Shown: one piece after another, positions 12,504-21,009 of the stretch
Layout of the letters: each line of letters begins with the position of its first letter
How positions within the stretch are numbered: position 1 is the stretch's first letter
Source: Maridesulfovibrio sp.
Lineage (GTDB): Bacteria; Desulfobacterota; Desulfovibrionia; Desulfovibrionales; Desulfovibrionaceae
Length of the DNA: 64,000 nucleotides
NCBI RefSeq assembly: GCF_963667685.1
Contig: NZ_OY763930.1
Span: forward strand, 1,408,501-1,472,500
Direction of reading: 5' to 3'
Program-made: the position numbers and the translations under genes
Notes under the pieces: model-generated
Database searches by the model: none
What the model was told of the DNA's origin: nothing
The model's input: only the letters and a program-made list of their open reading frames with translations

Positions 12504-13604
12504 CTATTCTTCGAAATCATAAACAGTGTAACTGGCCATCAATTCCAGCATGACATAAGAGCTTATATTTTCCCTGATGCAGGTGGCCGCATCTATGATC
12601 ATTTTCTGTTTAATTTTGAAATCTTCAAATATGGATTTTTTCCGTTCAACTATAATCTTTTCAGCATATTTCTGATTTGTAATTGTAGAGCTTATCGATA
12701 ACCCTTTTACTAGGAAGTAGCTATTTGATGGGGTCGTATGTTTTACTATTTCTTCAAATCCAGATTCATCATACATAAGTTTGAGCTTATACAGACTCAT
12801 GGCAATATCTTCTGCTGGAAGCTTATCCTTAATTGCAGGCAAGAGTAGCAATGGACCATTCTTGATAAGTTGGTTTTGTATTTCATCATTATCAAAATAG
12901 CTGGCTAGTCTGGTAGCTAAATCCCTTTTGCTGGTTTTAGTGATCAGGCTCATCAAAAATTCTTTGATAAGGTTTAAACGCAGTTCGAAATCTCGTAATG
13001 CAGCAGAACGCAATTCTTCTGCTTTGTCTGCAAATTCATTTTTGTTGAGTGCGTCTATTGCGTAGGCGAATATATTGGAACTAAATTCATCCTCAAGCCT
13101 TTCAAGAATTAGGTTTTCAGCCTGAACTCTTTTACCGAAGAGAGATTTGATGTTTTTGGCGGCCAGATTCCACCATGAAATAAGGTCATGCAGATCGTTG
13201 TGGTAACAATTAAAGCGGGGTAGATTGTCTGAAAAATTATCCAGCTCATGTGCGCTATTAAGGAACGATTCATCGAATATAACTTCAGGTATTCTAATCC
13301 TGCCATCTTCCTTCAGTTCCTGAACACGCTCCAGCAAATCTTCACAGCTTTTTTCAAAGCGGGTGAAAGGTATATTGATAGCTTTTTTATAGAACTTATC
13401 GATAATTATATTTATTTTTTTAACCCGTATTTTATTAATATTTTGCAGTACTTTTTTCTTTGAGTCTTCTGATAGCAGTATAATTATTTTTGCGACAGAC
13501 GCATTACTGACTTCGCGATTAAAAATTTCCTGCAGACAGAAATCAGGTAGTAGCCCCAGAGAATCGAGTTTATACTTAGCATTAAGAATAGTAATATTAG
13601 ACAT
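12504..13604 (-). CDS. Unknown helical protein, AT-rich gene
   Basis: I do not recognise this 366-residue protein. It has no signal peptide or membrane segment and looks mostly alpha-helical, with runs such as SVAKIIILLSEDSKKKVLQ near residue 37 that loosely resemble FliG-type or HEAT-like helices. The C-terminal third includes KHTTPSNSYFLVKGLSIS. The gene is visibly more AT-rich than its neighbours, uses ATA and AAT heavily, and stands alone between a hairpin on its left and the glnA terminator on its right, which is compatible with later acquisition. Start ATG 13604 has a weak AGG upstream. The function is not assigned. Confidence 0.7.
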   Translation of the reverse strand: MSNITILNAKYKLDSLGLLPDFCLQEIFNREVSNASVAKIIILLSEDSKKKVLQNINKIRVKKINIIIDKFYKKAINIPFTRFEKSCEDLLERVQELKEDGRIRIPEVIFDESFLNSAHELDNFSDNLPRFNCYHNDLHDLISWWNLAAKNIKSLFGKRVQAENLILERLEDEFSSNIFAYAIDALNKNEFADKAEELRSAALRDFELRLNLIKEFLMSLITKTSKRDLATRLASYFDNDEIQNQLIKNGPLLLLPAIKDKLPAEDIAMSLYKLKLMYDESGFEEIVKHTTPSNSYFLVKGLSISSTITNQKYAEKIIVERKKSIFEDFKIKQKMIIDAATCIRENISSYVMLELMASYTVYDFEE

Positions 13605-13721
13605 GATTAACCTGCAAAAAATGTATACGAAGTGAACTGGTAATTTTTAGTGAGTCCTTATAAGCTCTTACAATAAGTTTTTAAATGTCACAACGTGCCA
13701 TGTGTCATGCCTTCCAGAAAT

Positions 13722-13762
13722 AAAAAAGAACCCCGGTCCGAGGTGGGCCGGGGTTCTTTTTT
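13722..13762 (-). terminator. Rho-independent terminator of glnA
   Basis: A 15 bp stem, AAAAAAGAACCCCGG pairing with CCGGGGTTCTTTTTT, lies immediately next to the glnA stop codon and is flanked by A and T runs that make it work in both directions. Confidence 0.93.
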
Positions 13763-15106
13763 CTAAAGTACAGGCAGATAGGTTGATATCTCGTACTCGG
13801 TTACTTGAGTCCGGTATCTATCCCATTCCTTAATTTTGTTTCTGTAGAGATTTGAGTGAATGTGATCGCCGAGGCATTCTCGGATAACTTCACTGTTTTT
13901 CATGGCTACAGCTGCTTCGTAGAGATTGCCGGGTAGGGCGGTAATGCCGTGTTCTGCGAGGGTTGGTGCGTCCATGGCGAAGATGTTCTCTTCAATAGGA
14001 GCGGGAAGTTTGTACGCCTCGTCAATTCCCTTGAGTCCTGCCTGCAGCATTACAGCAAAACACAGGTAGGGGTTTGCTGCGGGGTCCGGGCAGCGTAGTT
14101 CCATTCGGGTAGCGTTTTCCTTACCCGGTTTATACATGGGTACGCGGACCAGAGTAGAGCGGTTTTTGCGGGCCCAGGATACGTATACCGGAGCTTCATA
14201 TCCGGGGACAAGACGCTTGTAGGAGTTGACCCACTGGTTGGTAATGCAGGTCATTTCAGGTGCGTGTTTGAGGATGCCTGCAATGTAGCTCTTGCCTTCA
14301 GGGCTGAGGTGGTATTCGTCATTGGCATCAAAAAAGACGTTACGGCCGTTTTTGAACAATGATTGGTGCACATGCATGCCGGAACCGTTTTCTCCGAAAA
14401 TTGGCTTGGGCATGAACGTGGCATAGATACCATGTTTGCGGGCCATTTCCTTAACAATAACGCGGTAGGTCATTGCTGTGTCGGCCATACGCATTCCTTC
14501 GGAATAGCGCAGGTCGATTTCATGCTGGCTGGGTGCAACTTCATGGTGGCTGTATTCTACATCGTACCCCATTTGTTCCAGGGCAAAGATGATATCACGG
14601 CGTACATCATTACCAAGGTCGAGAGGCGGTGCGTCAAAGTAGCCGCCGCGGTCAATAATCTTGGTGCCTTTTTCGTCTTGAAAGAGGAAAAATTCCAGTT
14701 CAGGACCAACATAGTAGGTGTAACCGCGCTCAGCAGCTCTATCGAGGGTCTTTTTAAGAACCCAGCGGCTATCTCCTTCGTACGGTGTGCCGTCCGGATT
14801 CTGAATGTCGCAAAACATACGGGCTACCGGACGTTCTGTCGGGCGCCAGGAGCAAAGTTGAAAAGTGGTCGGATCAGGGATGGCAATCATGTCTGATTCT
14901 TCGATCCGGGTAAAACCGAGAATTGATGATCCGTCAAAGCCCATACCTTCTTCAAAGGAGGCTTCCAGTTCTTTAGGGGTTATCTGGAAACTTTTTAGTG
15001 TCCCTAGGATGTCCACAAACCAGAATTGAACAAAGCTGATGTTGTAATCACGTACAGCTTTAAGGACATCATCAGCGTTTTTGCAGTTAAAAATTGGCGC
15101 AGCCAC
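13763..15106 (-). CDS. glnA: Glutamine synthetase, type I
   Basis: The enzyme makes glutamine from glutamate, ammonia and ATP. The 447 residues hold the beta-grasp N-domain (FVQFWFVDILGTLKSF), the MGFDGSSI loop, metal-binding PELEFFLF and EVAPSQHEIDLRY, the ATP site KPIFGENGSGMHVHQSL, and the glutamate-binding ENATRMELRCPDPAANPYL. Length and content fit the GSI-alpha subtype: the adenylylation motif NLYDLPPEE of GSI-beta is not present, and the aligned stretch reads EENIFAMDAPT. GTG 15106 is chosen because AAGGAGG lies eight bases upstream; the longer ORF start at 15214 would lie at or beyond the predicted transcription start. Its own promoter and terminator make it a single-gene unit. Confidence 0.95.
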   Translation of the reverse strand: MAAPIFNCKNADDVLKAVRDYNISFVQFWFVDILGTLKSFQITPKELEASFEEGMGFDGSSILGFTRIEESDMIAIPDPTTFQLCSWRPTERPVARMFCDIQNPDGTPYEGDSRWVLKKTLDRAAERGYTYYVGPELEFFLFQDEKGTKIIDRGGYFDAPPLDLGNDVRRDIIFALEQMGYDVEYSHHEVAPSQHEIDLRYSEGMRMADTAMTYRVIVKEMARKHGIYATFMPKPIFGENGSGMHVHQSLFKNGRNVFFDANDEYHLSPEGKSYIAGILKHAPEMTCITNQWVNSYKRLVPGYEAPVYVSWARKNRSTLVRVPMYKPGKENATRMELRCPDPAANPYLCFAVMLQAGLKGIDEAYKLPAPIEENIFAMDAPTLAEHGITALPGNLYEAAVAMKNSEVIRECLGDHIHSNLYRNKIKEWDRYRTQVTEYEISTYLPVL

Positions 15107-15190
15107 AGTAATTTCCTCCTTGAATAAGAAGTTAGTCACAAGCCGGGCAATTGAGTACGCACCGGCAACGGACATGGTGTACATCTGAAA

Positions 15191-15220
15191 ATTATAAACA
15201 GTGCTTACTTTCACTGTCTA
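15191..15220 (-). promoter_or_regulatory. glnA promoter with an embedded inverted repeat
   Basis: On the minus strand, TAGACA (-35, 15215-15220) and a perfect TATAAT (-10, 15191-15196) are 18 bases apart, giving a leader of about 80 bases before the GTG start. An inverted repeat ACAGTG-N8-CACTGT (15198-15217) lies between and overlaps the two boxes, the place where a repressor would act. No sigma54 -24/-12 element is seen. Confidence 0.6.
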
Positions 15221-15335
15221 AAATTAAATGCTTGGTATAATTAGGTTCTGTTGAAGTGAATTATTGAATAGCAAGCTGATAATAGCTGATTATGGATTCT
15301 TTATGCAATCGGTATCATCATAATTTTAAAATCAG

Positions 15336-16286
15336 CTAAATGGAATCAATCAAATCACGTACTTCCCTAAAAAATGAAAGGATCTCAGCATGTGATTGGG
15401 ATACGGAATCAATATCCAACCTCTTGAAAAATGATACGATGTTTCCTTTTGGAGTATGTGTTCTGCTGAAATACAGCTCATGAAGCCGGCCTTCAGGTGC
15501 TTTCACAGCCAGAACCCAGTCACGGCCCTGTTTGTGCCATACTTTTGAGGAGTTCGCTTCTTTATGGACAATGACCATGTTAACCAGCTCTTCAAGGGTG
15601 AATGGCTGGCCGGGGCGACCTGGCATTCCGAGAAATTCCCCTGTATCGGAGTGAATAACAACCGGAAGTTCGAGGAAATCTCTTTCGGGTTCAATCGCTG
15701 AGTTGTCAGTATCCAGTGAATATGACTCAGATTCGCCGCCATCTTTTTTTATGGTGACTACTTTTTTAGCTGTTACTCTTTCAGGCTGTTGCAGCCCGCC
15801 AGAGCTTGTAAGGATATTTTTTATTTCCTGTAGAAGGTCATTGGTACCAGAAGGAGATTCAGATTGAGACTGAATAAGTTCTTTCAGATATTTTTCAATG
15901 CGGGCAAGACGTTGCTCCGATTTGGCCTGAGCTGTGACAAGTGCAGCGAGGCCGTTCATCATCTGAGCAGTTGTTCTGGCCAGTTTTCCAAAATCATCAC
16001 TGTTAACTTTGGTATTTTCAGTTTTTTCCGATAACTGACGATTTTGTTTAACAGATTCAAATTCTGTGAGAAGTTTGTCTCTAATCTGCTTTACCGATAG
16101 ATTGCTGTTGAAGAGATCCCGGATTCGCAGGCATAGTTTATCCGCCCCCTTGCGAAAGCGCAGCGGTTTTCCGTGACCTACAATGAAAAAGAATTCAGGA
16201 AATTTTTTGCGGTAACTTTTGATGGTGGTAACGGATACTCCTGTAATGGAGGAAAGATCACGGTGAGTAAATGTTTCGTCTGTCAT
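15336..16286 (-). CDS. MerR-type HTH protein with coiled coil and unknown C-domain
   Basis: Residues 1-75 of 316 look like a MerR-family winged helix (FTHRDLSSITGVSVTTIKSY then a wing-like GHGKPLRFRKG, and LSVKQIRDKLL). A linker and a predicted coiled coil (about 110-150, ALVTAQAKSEQRLARIEKYL) follow, then a charged spacer and a C-terminal domain of about 100 residues ending in KRLDIDSVSQSHAEILSFFRE that I do not recognise. The same HTH-plus-coiled-coil plan recurs in the protein at 52880, so they are likely distant paralogues. No effector-binding motif or Cys cluster is seen. Two palindromes upstream may be operators. The regulatory role is inferred from the HTH. Confidence 0.65.
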   Translation of the reverse strand: MTDETFTHRDLSSITGVSVTTIKSYRKKFPEFFFIVGHGKPLRFRKGADKLCLRIRDLFNSNLSVKQIRDKLLTEFESVKQNRQLSEKTENTKVNSDDFGKLARTTAQMMNGLAALVTAQAKSEQRLARIEKYLKELIQSQSESPSGTNDLLQEIKNILTSSGGLQQPERVTAKKVVTIKKDGGESESYSLDTDNSAIEPERDFLELPVVIHSDTGEFLGMPGRPGQPFTLEELVNMVIVHKEANSSKVWHKQGRDWVLAVKAPEGRLHELYFSRTHTPKGNIVSFFKRLDIDSVSQSHAEILSFFREVRDLIDSI

Positions 16287-16636
16287 TTTATTTTTGCTTC
16301 CTGAATATTTTGAACCGGTCCATCCAAGTGTATGCCGGATTCATGATTTATTGATTAAAAAATCAATATATTTAATACATAACATATGTTTCTAGTTATC
16401 GGTAACTATAATCGTCACTCAGGTCAATAGTAATATAAATACTTATGTTGAAGTGCGTTAGAAAGAGTCGTGCGTTATTCGAATTTAACAGTGCTGATTT
16501 AGTTATTAGAAGAGGGAGTCGTAGAGTGGATTTAGATCATATCTGTACAGCATTTTTAGTATATTGGTAATAGTTAACTACTCGCAATACCTTTCTTATT
16601 ATAATTATATATTATCGATAAATTATAATAAAATTG
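16287..16636. other. AT-rich intergenic region with palindromes
   Basis: No gene is supported here. TTGATT-AAAA-AATCAA (about 16351-16366) and AGTTA-TCGG-TAACT (16394-16407) are inverted repeats upstream of the MerR-type gene and could be operators. Further right there is a GTTAAC-centred palindrome near 16575 and a run of nearly pure A/T to 16635. Confidence 0.4.
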
Positions 16637-16792
16637 TCAGTTTTGAAATCTGGTTAACAAAGAAATTATAAAAAGAACCAGTAGCGCGGCCATGAGAATA
16701 GTATTGATATTGACCCCTCCTTTGACTCTCTGCCGTTTGCGGTATCCGAATATAAGGACCAGGATTGATATGAATATAAGAAGCTTGAACAT
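16637..16792 (-). CDS. Small two-helix membrane protein
   Basis: A 51-residue reading starting MFKLLIFISILVLIFGY contains two hydrophobic segments (residues 2-18 and 31-46) joined by a basic, glycine-containing loop (RKRQRVKGGVN), the layout of a small inner-membrane hairpin protein with the loop in the cytoplasm. The TTG at 16846 gives a longer version, but neither start has a clear Shine-Dalgarno sequence. It precedes nothing on the same strand for 350 bases. The charged loop between two clean helices is the main reason to believe it; the function is unknown. Confidence 0.45.
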   Translation of the reverse strand: MFKLLIFISILVLIFGYRKRQRVKGGVNINTILMAALLVLFIISLLTRFQN

Positions 16793-16910
16793 GGGAAGAG
16801 TATTTAAAACGTCTTCTTGAAAAAAGCAAAGCAGTTTAGGAAGCAAGAGGGTATTAGATTAAATAAATTATGTTTAACAGTGTGTAGCTCAACACTTTTC
16901 GCAAAAAAAA

Positions 16911-16937
16911 GGGCTGCACAGTCATAGCTGGCAGCCC
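16911..16937 (-). terminator. Terminator of the hisI-hisG operon
   Basis: Stem GGGCTGC / GCAGCCC with a 13-base loop, followed on the minus strand by eight T residues, 36 bases past the hisG stop. Confidence 0.85.
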
Positions 16938-16972
16938 ATCTTTTATTAATCGCGTTACCGCCGTTATTCAGG

Positions 16973-17848
16973 CTAGATAACTTTGTTCAGCTGGTATTCG
17001 ATGATGCCTTCCGCACCCATGTCGATTAGTTCTGGGATTAGTTCGCGAACAACAACTTCTTCTACCATGATCTCTACGGAAACCCACTCGGGGTCCGAAA
17101 GGTTGGAAACTGTGGGTGAATTCAAACTGGGCATAACTTTCATGGCTTTTTCAAGAGAAGATTTGGGCATGTTCATTTTCAGACCGACCATTTTTTCAGC
17201 CCGAAGTGCTCCCTGAAGCAGCAGGTTTATATTTTCAATCTTTTTGCGTTTCCACGGATCGTTCCACGCGTCTTTGTTAACTATAAATACGGTGTTGGTG
17301 GACATGACTTCGTCGATAACGCGAAGGCCGTGGGCTTTGATGGTTGTTCCGGTTTCTGTGACTTCGACAATAGCGTCGCAAAGACCTTCAACTACTTTTG
17401 CCTCGGTTGCACCCCAGGAGTAAAAAACATCTACAGGAATATTTTTGGATTCGAAGTATTCTTTGGTGGCGCCTAGAAGTTCGGTGGCGATTTTTTTACC
17501 GGCCAGATCTTCCGGTTTTTTGTATGGGGAGTCGCCGGCTACTGCGAGAATCCAGCGTGCAGGGCGGTTGCTGACTTTGGAGTATACGAGACTGGAGATT
17601 TCAAGAACATCGGACTTGTTCTCCAGAACCCAGTCCCTTCCGGCCAGACCGCAGTCGAGGATTCCGTCCTCTATGTAACGGGAAATTTCCTGCACGCGGC
17701 ACATGGAGATGTTCAGTTCATCATCGTTAACATCGGGAAAGTAGTTTCTGTGGTGCAGGTTTATTTTCCAGCCGGACTTGGAGAAAAGTTTGATGGTTGC
17801 ATCCTGCAGGGAACCTTTTGGCAGACCGATTTTCAGTTGATTGGACAT
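16973..17848 (-). CDS. hisG: ATP phosphoribosyltransferase, long form
   Basis: HisG condenses ATP with PRPP in the first step of histidine synthesis. The 291-residue length and C-terminal ACT-like regulatory domain (from about residue 215, PSLNSPTVSNLSDPEWVSVEIMVEE) mark the long, self-regulated form that needs no HisZ. Family motifs include IGLPKGSLQDAT at the N-terminus, DCGLAGRDWVLE near residue 62 and the PRPP-loop ATEAKVVEGLCDAIVEVTETGTT near residues 148-170. The start overlaps the hisI stop as TAATG, so the two are coupled. hisI catalyses step three, so only two pathway genes are here. Confidence 0.95.
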   Translation of the reverse strand: MSNQLKIGLPKGSLQDATIKLFSKSGWKINLHHRNYFPDVNDDELNISMCRVQEISRYIEDGILDCGLAGRDWVLENKSDVLEISSLVYSKVSNRPARWILAVAGDSPYKKPEDLAGKKIATELLGATKEYFESKNIPVDVFYSWGATEAKVVEGLCDAIVEVTETGTTIKAHGLRVIDEVMSTNTVFIVNKDAWNDPWKRKKIENINLLLQGALRAEKMVGLKMNMPKSSLEKAMKVMPSLNSPTVSNLSDPEWVSVEIMVEEVVVRELIPELIDMGAEGIIEYQLNKVI

Positions 17849-18222
17849 TATTTGTATACCTCCTTGGGGTCAAAAACCATGGGCGAACATTCTATTACTT
17901 CGCCATCCTTAAGTTCACGATAAAAACAGCTTCTGTATCCTTTATGGCAGGCAGCCCCGCCGATTTGATCGATGAGCAGAACAAGAGTGTCATCATCACA
18001 ATCAATTTTGATTGATTTGATTTTCTGCACATGACCTGAAGTCCCGCCTTTATGCCAGAGGGTATTGCGGCTTCTGCTCCAGTAATGGGCATCACCGGTT
18101 TCAAGCGTCTTATTCCATGCCTCTTCATTCATGTAGGCCATCATCAGAATTTCTCCGGTTTCGGCATCCTGTGCGATGGCAGGTATCATTCCACCCATCT
18201 TGTTAAAATCAGGCTTGATCAT
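17848..18222 (-). CDS. hisI: Phosphoribosyl-AMP cyclohydrolase
   Basis: HisI opens the purine ring of phosphoribosyl-AMP in histidine synthesis and is a zinc and magnesium metalloenzyme. The 124 residues hold [30 protein letters not shown], and the metal-binding [11 protein letters not shown] with the later [13 protein letters not shown] cysteines, all typical. It is the monofunctional form without the HisE pyrophosphohydrolase domain. It is the first gene of a two-gene operon with hisG. There is no recognisable his leader peptide upstream in the 160 bases before the Fur-gene terminator. Confidence 0.95.
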   Translation of the reverse strand: MIKPDFNKMGGMIPAIAQDAETGEILMMAYMNEEAWNKTLETGDAHYWSRSRNTLWHKGGTSGHVQKIKSIKIDCDDDTLVLLIDQIGGAACHKGYRSCFYRELKDGEVIECSPMVFDPKEVYK

Positions 18223-18328
18223 ACAATCCTCTGTTTAGCAGGCCTTGTCAGGCTTTTTTGAGTTTATGAACATTGGGGAAAAGCTCCCGTCATCTACCGG
18301 TATGGAAATCTTTAAAGGCAAAAAAAAA

Positions 18329-18351
18329 CGCCGTCTGTTTCTCAGGCGGCG
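18329..18351 (-). terminator. Terminator of the Fur-family gene
   Basis: Stem CGCCGTCTG / CAGGCGGCG (one G-U pair), flanked by nine A residues on the left, which read as a T-run on the minus strand. It lies just past the regulator stop at 18383. Confidence 0.85.
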
Positions 18352-18382
18352 CTTGTTTTTTTGTGTGTAAGGAAATGGTGCG

Positions 18383-18823
18383 TTATTTATCGCCTTTTCC
18401 CTGGCACTCTTTGCAGACGCCGAAAAGATACATCTCATGATGGGTAAGTTCAAAGCCGTATTTATTGGCCAGCTCTTCCTGTAGATGTTCAATCTCGTTG
18501 TCCACAGCTTCGATGGTCTTACCGCAACGTTCGCATACAAGATGGTCATGATGCTCATGGCCATACTTATGTTCGTAACGGATTACGCCGTCATTGAAGT
18601 CAACGGATTTGGCAATGCCGGAATCAGCAAGAAGTTTAAGGGTGCGGTAAACAGTAGCCTGCCCTATTGAGGCATCCTCTGTACGGACAAGGTTGTACAG
18701 TTCTTCGGAAGAGATATGGCTTTCCTCAGCTAGGAACACTTCCAGAATTGTTCTGCGCTGGGGGGTCATTTTGAGTCTCTGCCGAGTCAGATATTCAGTA
18801 AATATATCCTGTGCTGATTTCAT
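18383..18823 (-). CDS. Fur-family metalloregulator
   Basis: A 146-residue Fur-family repressor. The winged helix covers residues 10-80 (RLKMTPQRRTILEVF, SSEELYNLV, and the recognition helix IGQATVYRTLKLLADSG). The dimerisation domain carries the His-rich metal site YEHKYGHEHHDHLVCERCGK and two CxxC pairs (CERC, CKEC) that form the structural zinc site. Family members include iron-sensing Fur, peroxide-sensing PerR and zinc-sensing Zur; the sequence alone does not separate Fur from PerR here. AATTGA/TCAATT arms nine bases apart at 18878-18898 lie upstream and could be an autoregulatory site. It is divergent from the small gene at 19044. Confidence 0.9.
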   Translation of the reverse strand: MKSAQDIFTEYLTRQRLKMTPQRRTILEVFLAEESHISSEELYNLVRTEDASIGQATVYRTLKLLADSGIAKSVDFNDGVIRYEHKYGHEHHDHLVCERCGKTIEAVDNEIEHLQEELANKYGFELTHHEMYLFGVCKECQGKGDK

Positions 18824-18877
18824 TAAACTGTATCCAAAATTTATTATTACCTTTAGGAGTAAATTTCCCTTACATTG

Positions 18878-18898
18878 AATTGAATACCAATGTCAATT
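18878..18898. promoter_or_regulatory. Inverted repeat upstream of the Fur-family gene
   Basis: AATTGA at 18878-18883 and TCAATT at 18893-18898 form an inverted repeat around nine bases, 55 bases upstream of the regulator start and in the divergent intergenic region. An autoregulatory operator is possible; the match to classical Fur boxes is poor. Confidence 0.3.
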
Positions 18899-19043
18899 GA
18901 TCATTGCCCATATTTGTACATAGGAGTATGAATAGCGCAAAAAAATGACAAAATTATGTCTTGATAATTAATTTATAATGTTTTCAAGGTTGTTTTGTCC
19001 ACCCACTCCGGGCGTCTATAATTTCAATCAAGGAGTTTTCATA

Positions 19044-19433
19044 ATGGAACTGGATAAGTTTATTTCCGAATGGACCGAGGACCCTGCTGGTGTGAAAGAT
19101 GTATTTGTCGAATTCAAGCAGCTTCTTGAGTCTCTTGATGATACTGATATAGTATTCAATGCCCGCCCCGGTGTGAGCTACTCCATGCGTGGTGTTAAAA
19201 AAGGGCAGGATAAATGGCCGCTTTTCGTAATGGTTGATGTTATCGATGATGACCCGGCCAACCGTTGGCTATCTGTTTGTTTTTATGGAGACTGCATTAC
19301 TGATCCGGACGACCTTGGTGATTTTGTTCCTGAAGGTCTTCTCGGGCAGGATGGACATTGTTTTGATGCTGATGATGGTGAACCTAAGGAATACATCGCT
19401 GAGCGGATCAGGGAAGCCCATTCCAATCAGTAA
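19044..19433 (+). CDS. Small acidic conserved-type protein, unknown
   Basis: I do not recognise this 129-residue protein. It is strongly acidic (DDDPANRW, DADDGEPKEY), soluble, without signal peptide, and seems to form a compact alpha/beta fold: an N-terminal helix (ELDKFISEWTEDPAGVKDVF), central strands (WPLFVMVDVIDD, WLSVCFYGDCI) and a C-terminal helix. ATG 19044 follows AAGGAG by nine bases, so the longer reading from 18978 is rejected. It is flanked by its own terminator, so it is a single-gene unit, divergent from the Fur-family regulator, which may control it. Confidence 0.75.
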   Translation: MELDKFISEWTEDPAGVKDVFVEFKQLLESLDDTDIVFNARPGVSYSMRGVKKGQDKWPLFVMVDVIDDDPANRWLSVCFYGDCITDPDDLGDFVPEGLLGQDGHCFDADDGEPKEYIAERIREAHSNQ

Positions 19434-19451
19434 ATAAAGATCGTTCAAATA

Positions 19452-19483
19452 AAGCCGGATTCCGTTATTACAGAATCCGGCTT
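19452..19483 (+). terminator. Terminator after the small acidic protein gene
   Basis: Perfect 11 bp stem AAGCCGGATTC / GAATCCGGCTT with a 10-base loop, followed by TTGTTTTTTG. Confidence 0.9.
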
Positions 19484-19632
19484 TTGTTTTTTGTCTGTAA
19501 TAATAATCAATTATTATATATTCTTTAATAGTTTTTAATAATCATGCATCTTTGCTATGATTATTTGCAGCATCAGGTGAGTGTTAAGCTGATCGTTAAA
19601 AGTCTTTGTAAATATGTGCGCAGGGAGTTGTT

Positions 19633-20991
19633 ATGAATAAAGATGAAGTGGAAACGAAACGCGATGACCCAAAGATCGATAAGATGCTGCAACCATTTTA
19701 CGAGTTTGTGAAGATTGAATCATCCGGCGGTCTTGTTTTGATTTTAGCAACGATAATCGCCTTGATATGGGCCAATTCTCCTTGGGGATATGTTTACGAG
19801 GCTTTTAAAAATATCCCTGTAACGGTTGGAGTAGGCAATTTCGTTCTTTCCAAACCTTCTATTTTATGGATTAATGATGGCCTGATGGCTGTGTTTTTCT
19901 TTTTGGTCGGTCTTGAGATTAAAAGGGAAGTTATGGTTGGGGAGTTGAATTCGTTCAGACAGGCTTCACTCCCTATATTTGCAGCTATTGGTGGGATGGT
20001 TGTCCCTGCTTTGGTGTATGCTTTGATTAATGCCGGGACTAATTCTGCCGATGGCTGGGGAATTCCCATGGCGACAGATATTGCTTTTTCCCTTGGTGTT
20101 CTTTCCATACTTGGCGACCGGGTTCCGCTCAGCCTTAAGATTTTCCTTACTGCAATAGCCATTGTCGATGATATCGGCGCCATTCTGGTTATAGCTATTT
20201 TTTATTCTTCGGGCATATCGCTTTGGATACTTGGTCTGGGAATGCTCTTTTTTGTTTGCATGATTCTATTAAACAGGCTTGGTGTGCGCCATCCGTTGCC
20301 TTATCTGTTTTTCGGTTTTCTGATGTGGCTTGCATTTCTAAAGAGCGGTGTACATGCTACAGTTGCAGGTGTCCTTGCTGCTATGACGATTCCTTCGTCA
20401 ACAATGATTTGCTGTGCAGATTTTTTGGGGTCCATGCGCGGCCATCTTATGGAATATGAATTGGGAGGGGATAAAAATGCAATAACTCTTTCCAATAAGC
20501 AGATGCTCTCGGCATTGGGAAATATGAACAGGGATGTGCTTATGGCCAGTCCGCCGCTGAAAAGAATTGAGCATAACCTGCATTATTATGTGGCATTCGG
20601 GATCATGCCTATTTTTGCGCTAGCCAATGCCGGTATTAATTTCAGTGCAGAAGGTGGCGGTGTAGATGTTTTCCACCCCGTAAGTCTCGGTATTTTTTTC
20701 GGTTTGATCGTGGGTAAGGTATCTGGAATATGCCTGGCAAGCTGGCTTGCAATAAAGAGTGGCATGGCTGAGATGCCGCACAGTCTGATGCCCGGTCACT
20801 TTTTGGGTGTTTCCCTGCTGGCAGGGATCGGTTTTACCATGTCTATGTTTATTACAACCCTTGCCTGGGATACCAGTTCTCCGTTTATTGTTGATGCAAA
20901 ATTCAGCATTCTGACAGCATCTGCTGTTGCTGGTGTTTTAGGATTCCTTGTCCTTCGGAGCTGTCCTCTTGCAACAGACTGCGCAAAGTAG
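19633..20991 (+). CDS. nhaA: Na+/H+ antiporter NhaA
   Basis: The 452-residue protein is an NhaA-type inner-membrane antiporter that exchanges internal Na+ for external H+ and supports growth in salt, fitting a marine host. Twelve or so membrane segments are visible. Signature stretches are FFFLVGLEIKREV near residue 90, the unwound-helix MATDIAFSLGVLS, and the ion-binding Asp pair in AIVDDIGAI near residue 180. A hydrophilic N-terminal extension of about 25 residues and an inter-helix loop (DFLGSMRGHLMEYELGG) make it longer than the 388-residue E. coli protein. AGGGAG precedes the ATG. No NhaR-like regulator is adjacent. Confidence 0.95.
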   Translation: MNKDEVETKRDDPKIDKMLQPFYEFVKIESSGGLVLILATIIALIWANSPWGYVYEAFKNIPVTVGVGNFVLSKPSILWINDGLMAVFFFLVGLEIKREVMVGELNSFRQASLPIFAAIGGMVVPALVYALINAGTNSADGWGIPMATDIAFSLGVLSILGDRVPLSLKIFLTAIAIVDDIGAILVIAIFYSSGISLWILGLGMLFFVCMILLNRLGVRHPLPYLFFGFLMWLAFLKSGVHATVAGVLAAMTIPSSTMICCADFLGSMRGHLMEYELGGDKNAITLSNKQMLSALGNMNRDVLMASPPLKRIEHNLHYYVAFGIMPIFALANAGINFSAEGGGVDVFHPVSLGIFFGLIVGKVSGICLASWLAIKSGMAEMPHSLMPGHFLGVSLLAGIGFTMSMFITTLAWDTSSPFIVDAKFSILTASAVAGVLGFLVLRSCPLATDCAK

Positions 20992-21009
20992 AAAATAAAT
21001 AGATTAGTA

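Noticed and set aside
18235-18564. 109-residue minus-strand frame
   Set aside because: Overlaps the Fur-family gene in another frame and crosses its terminator.
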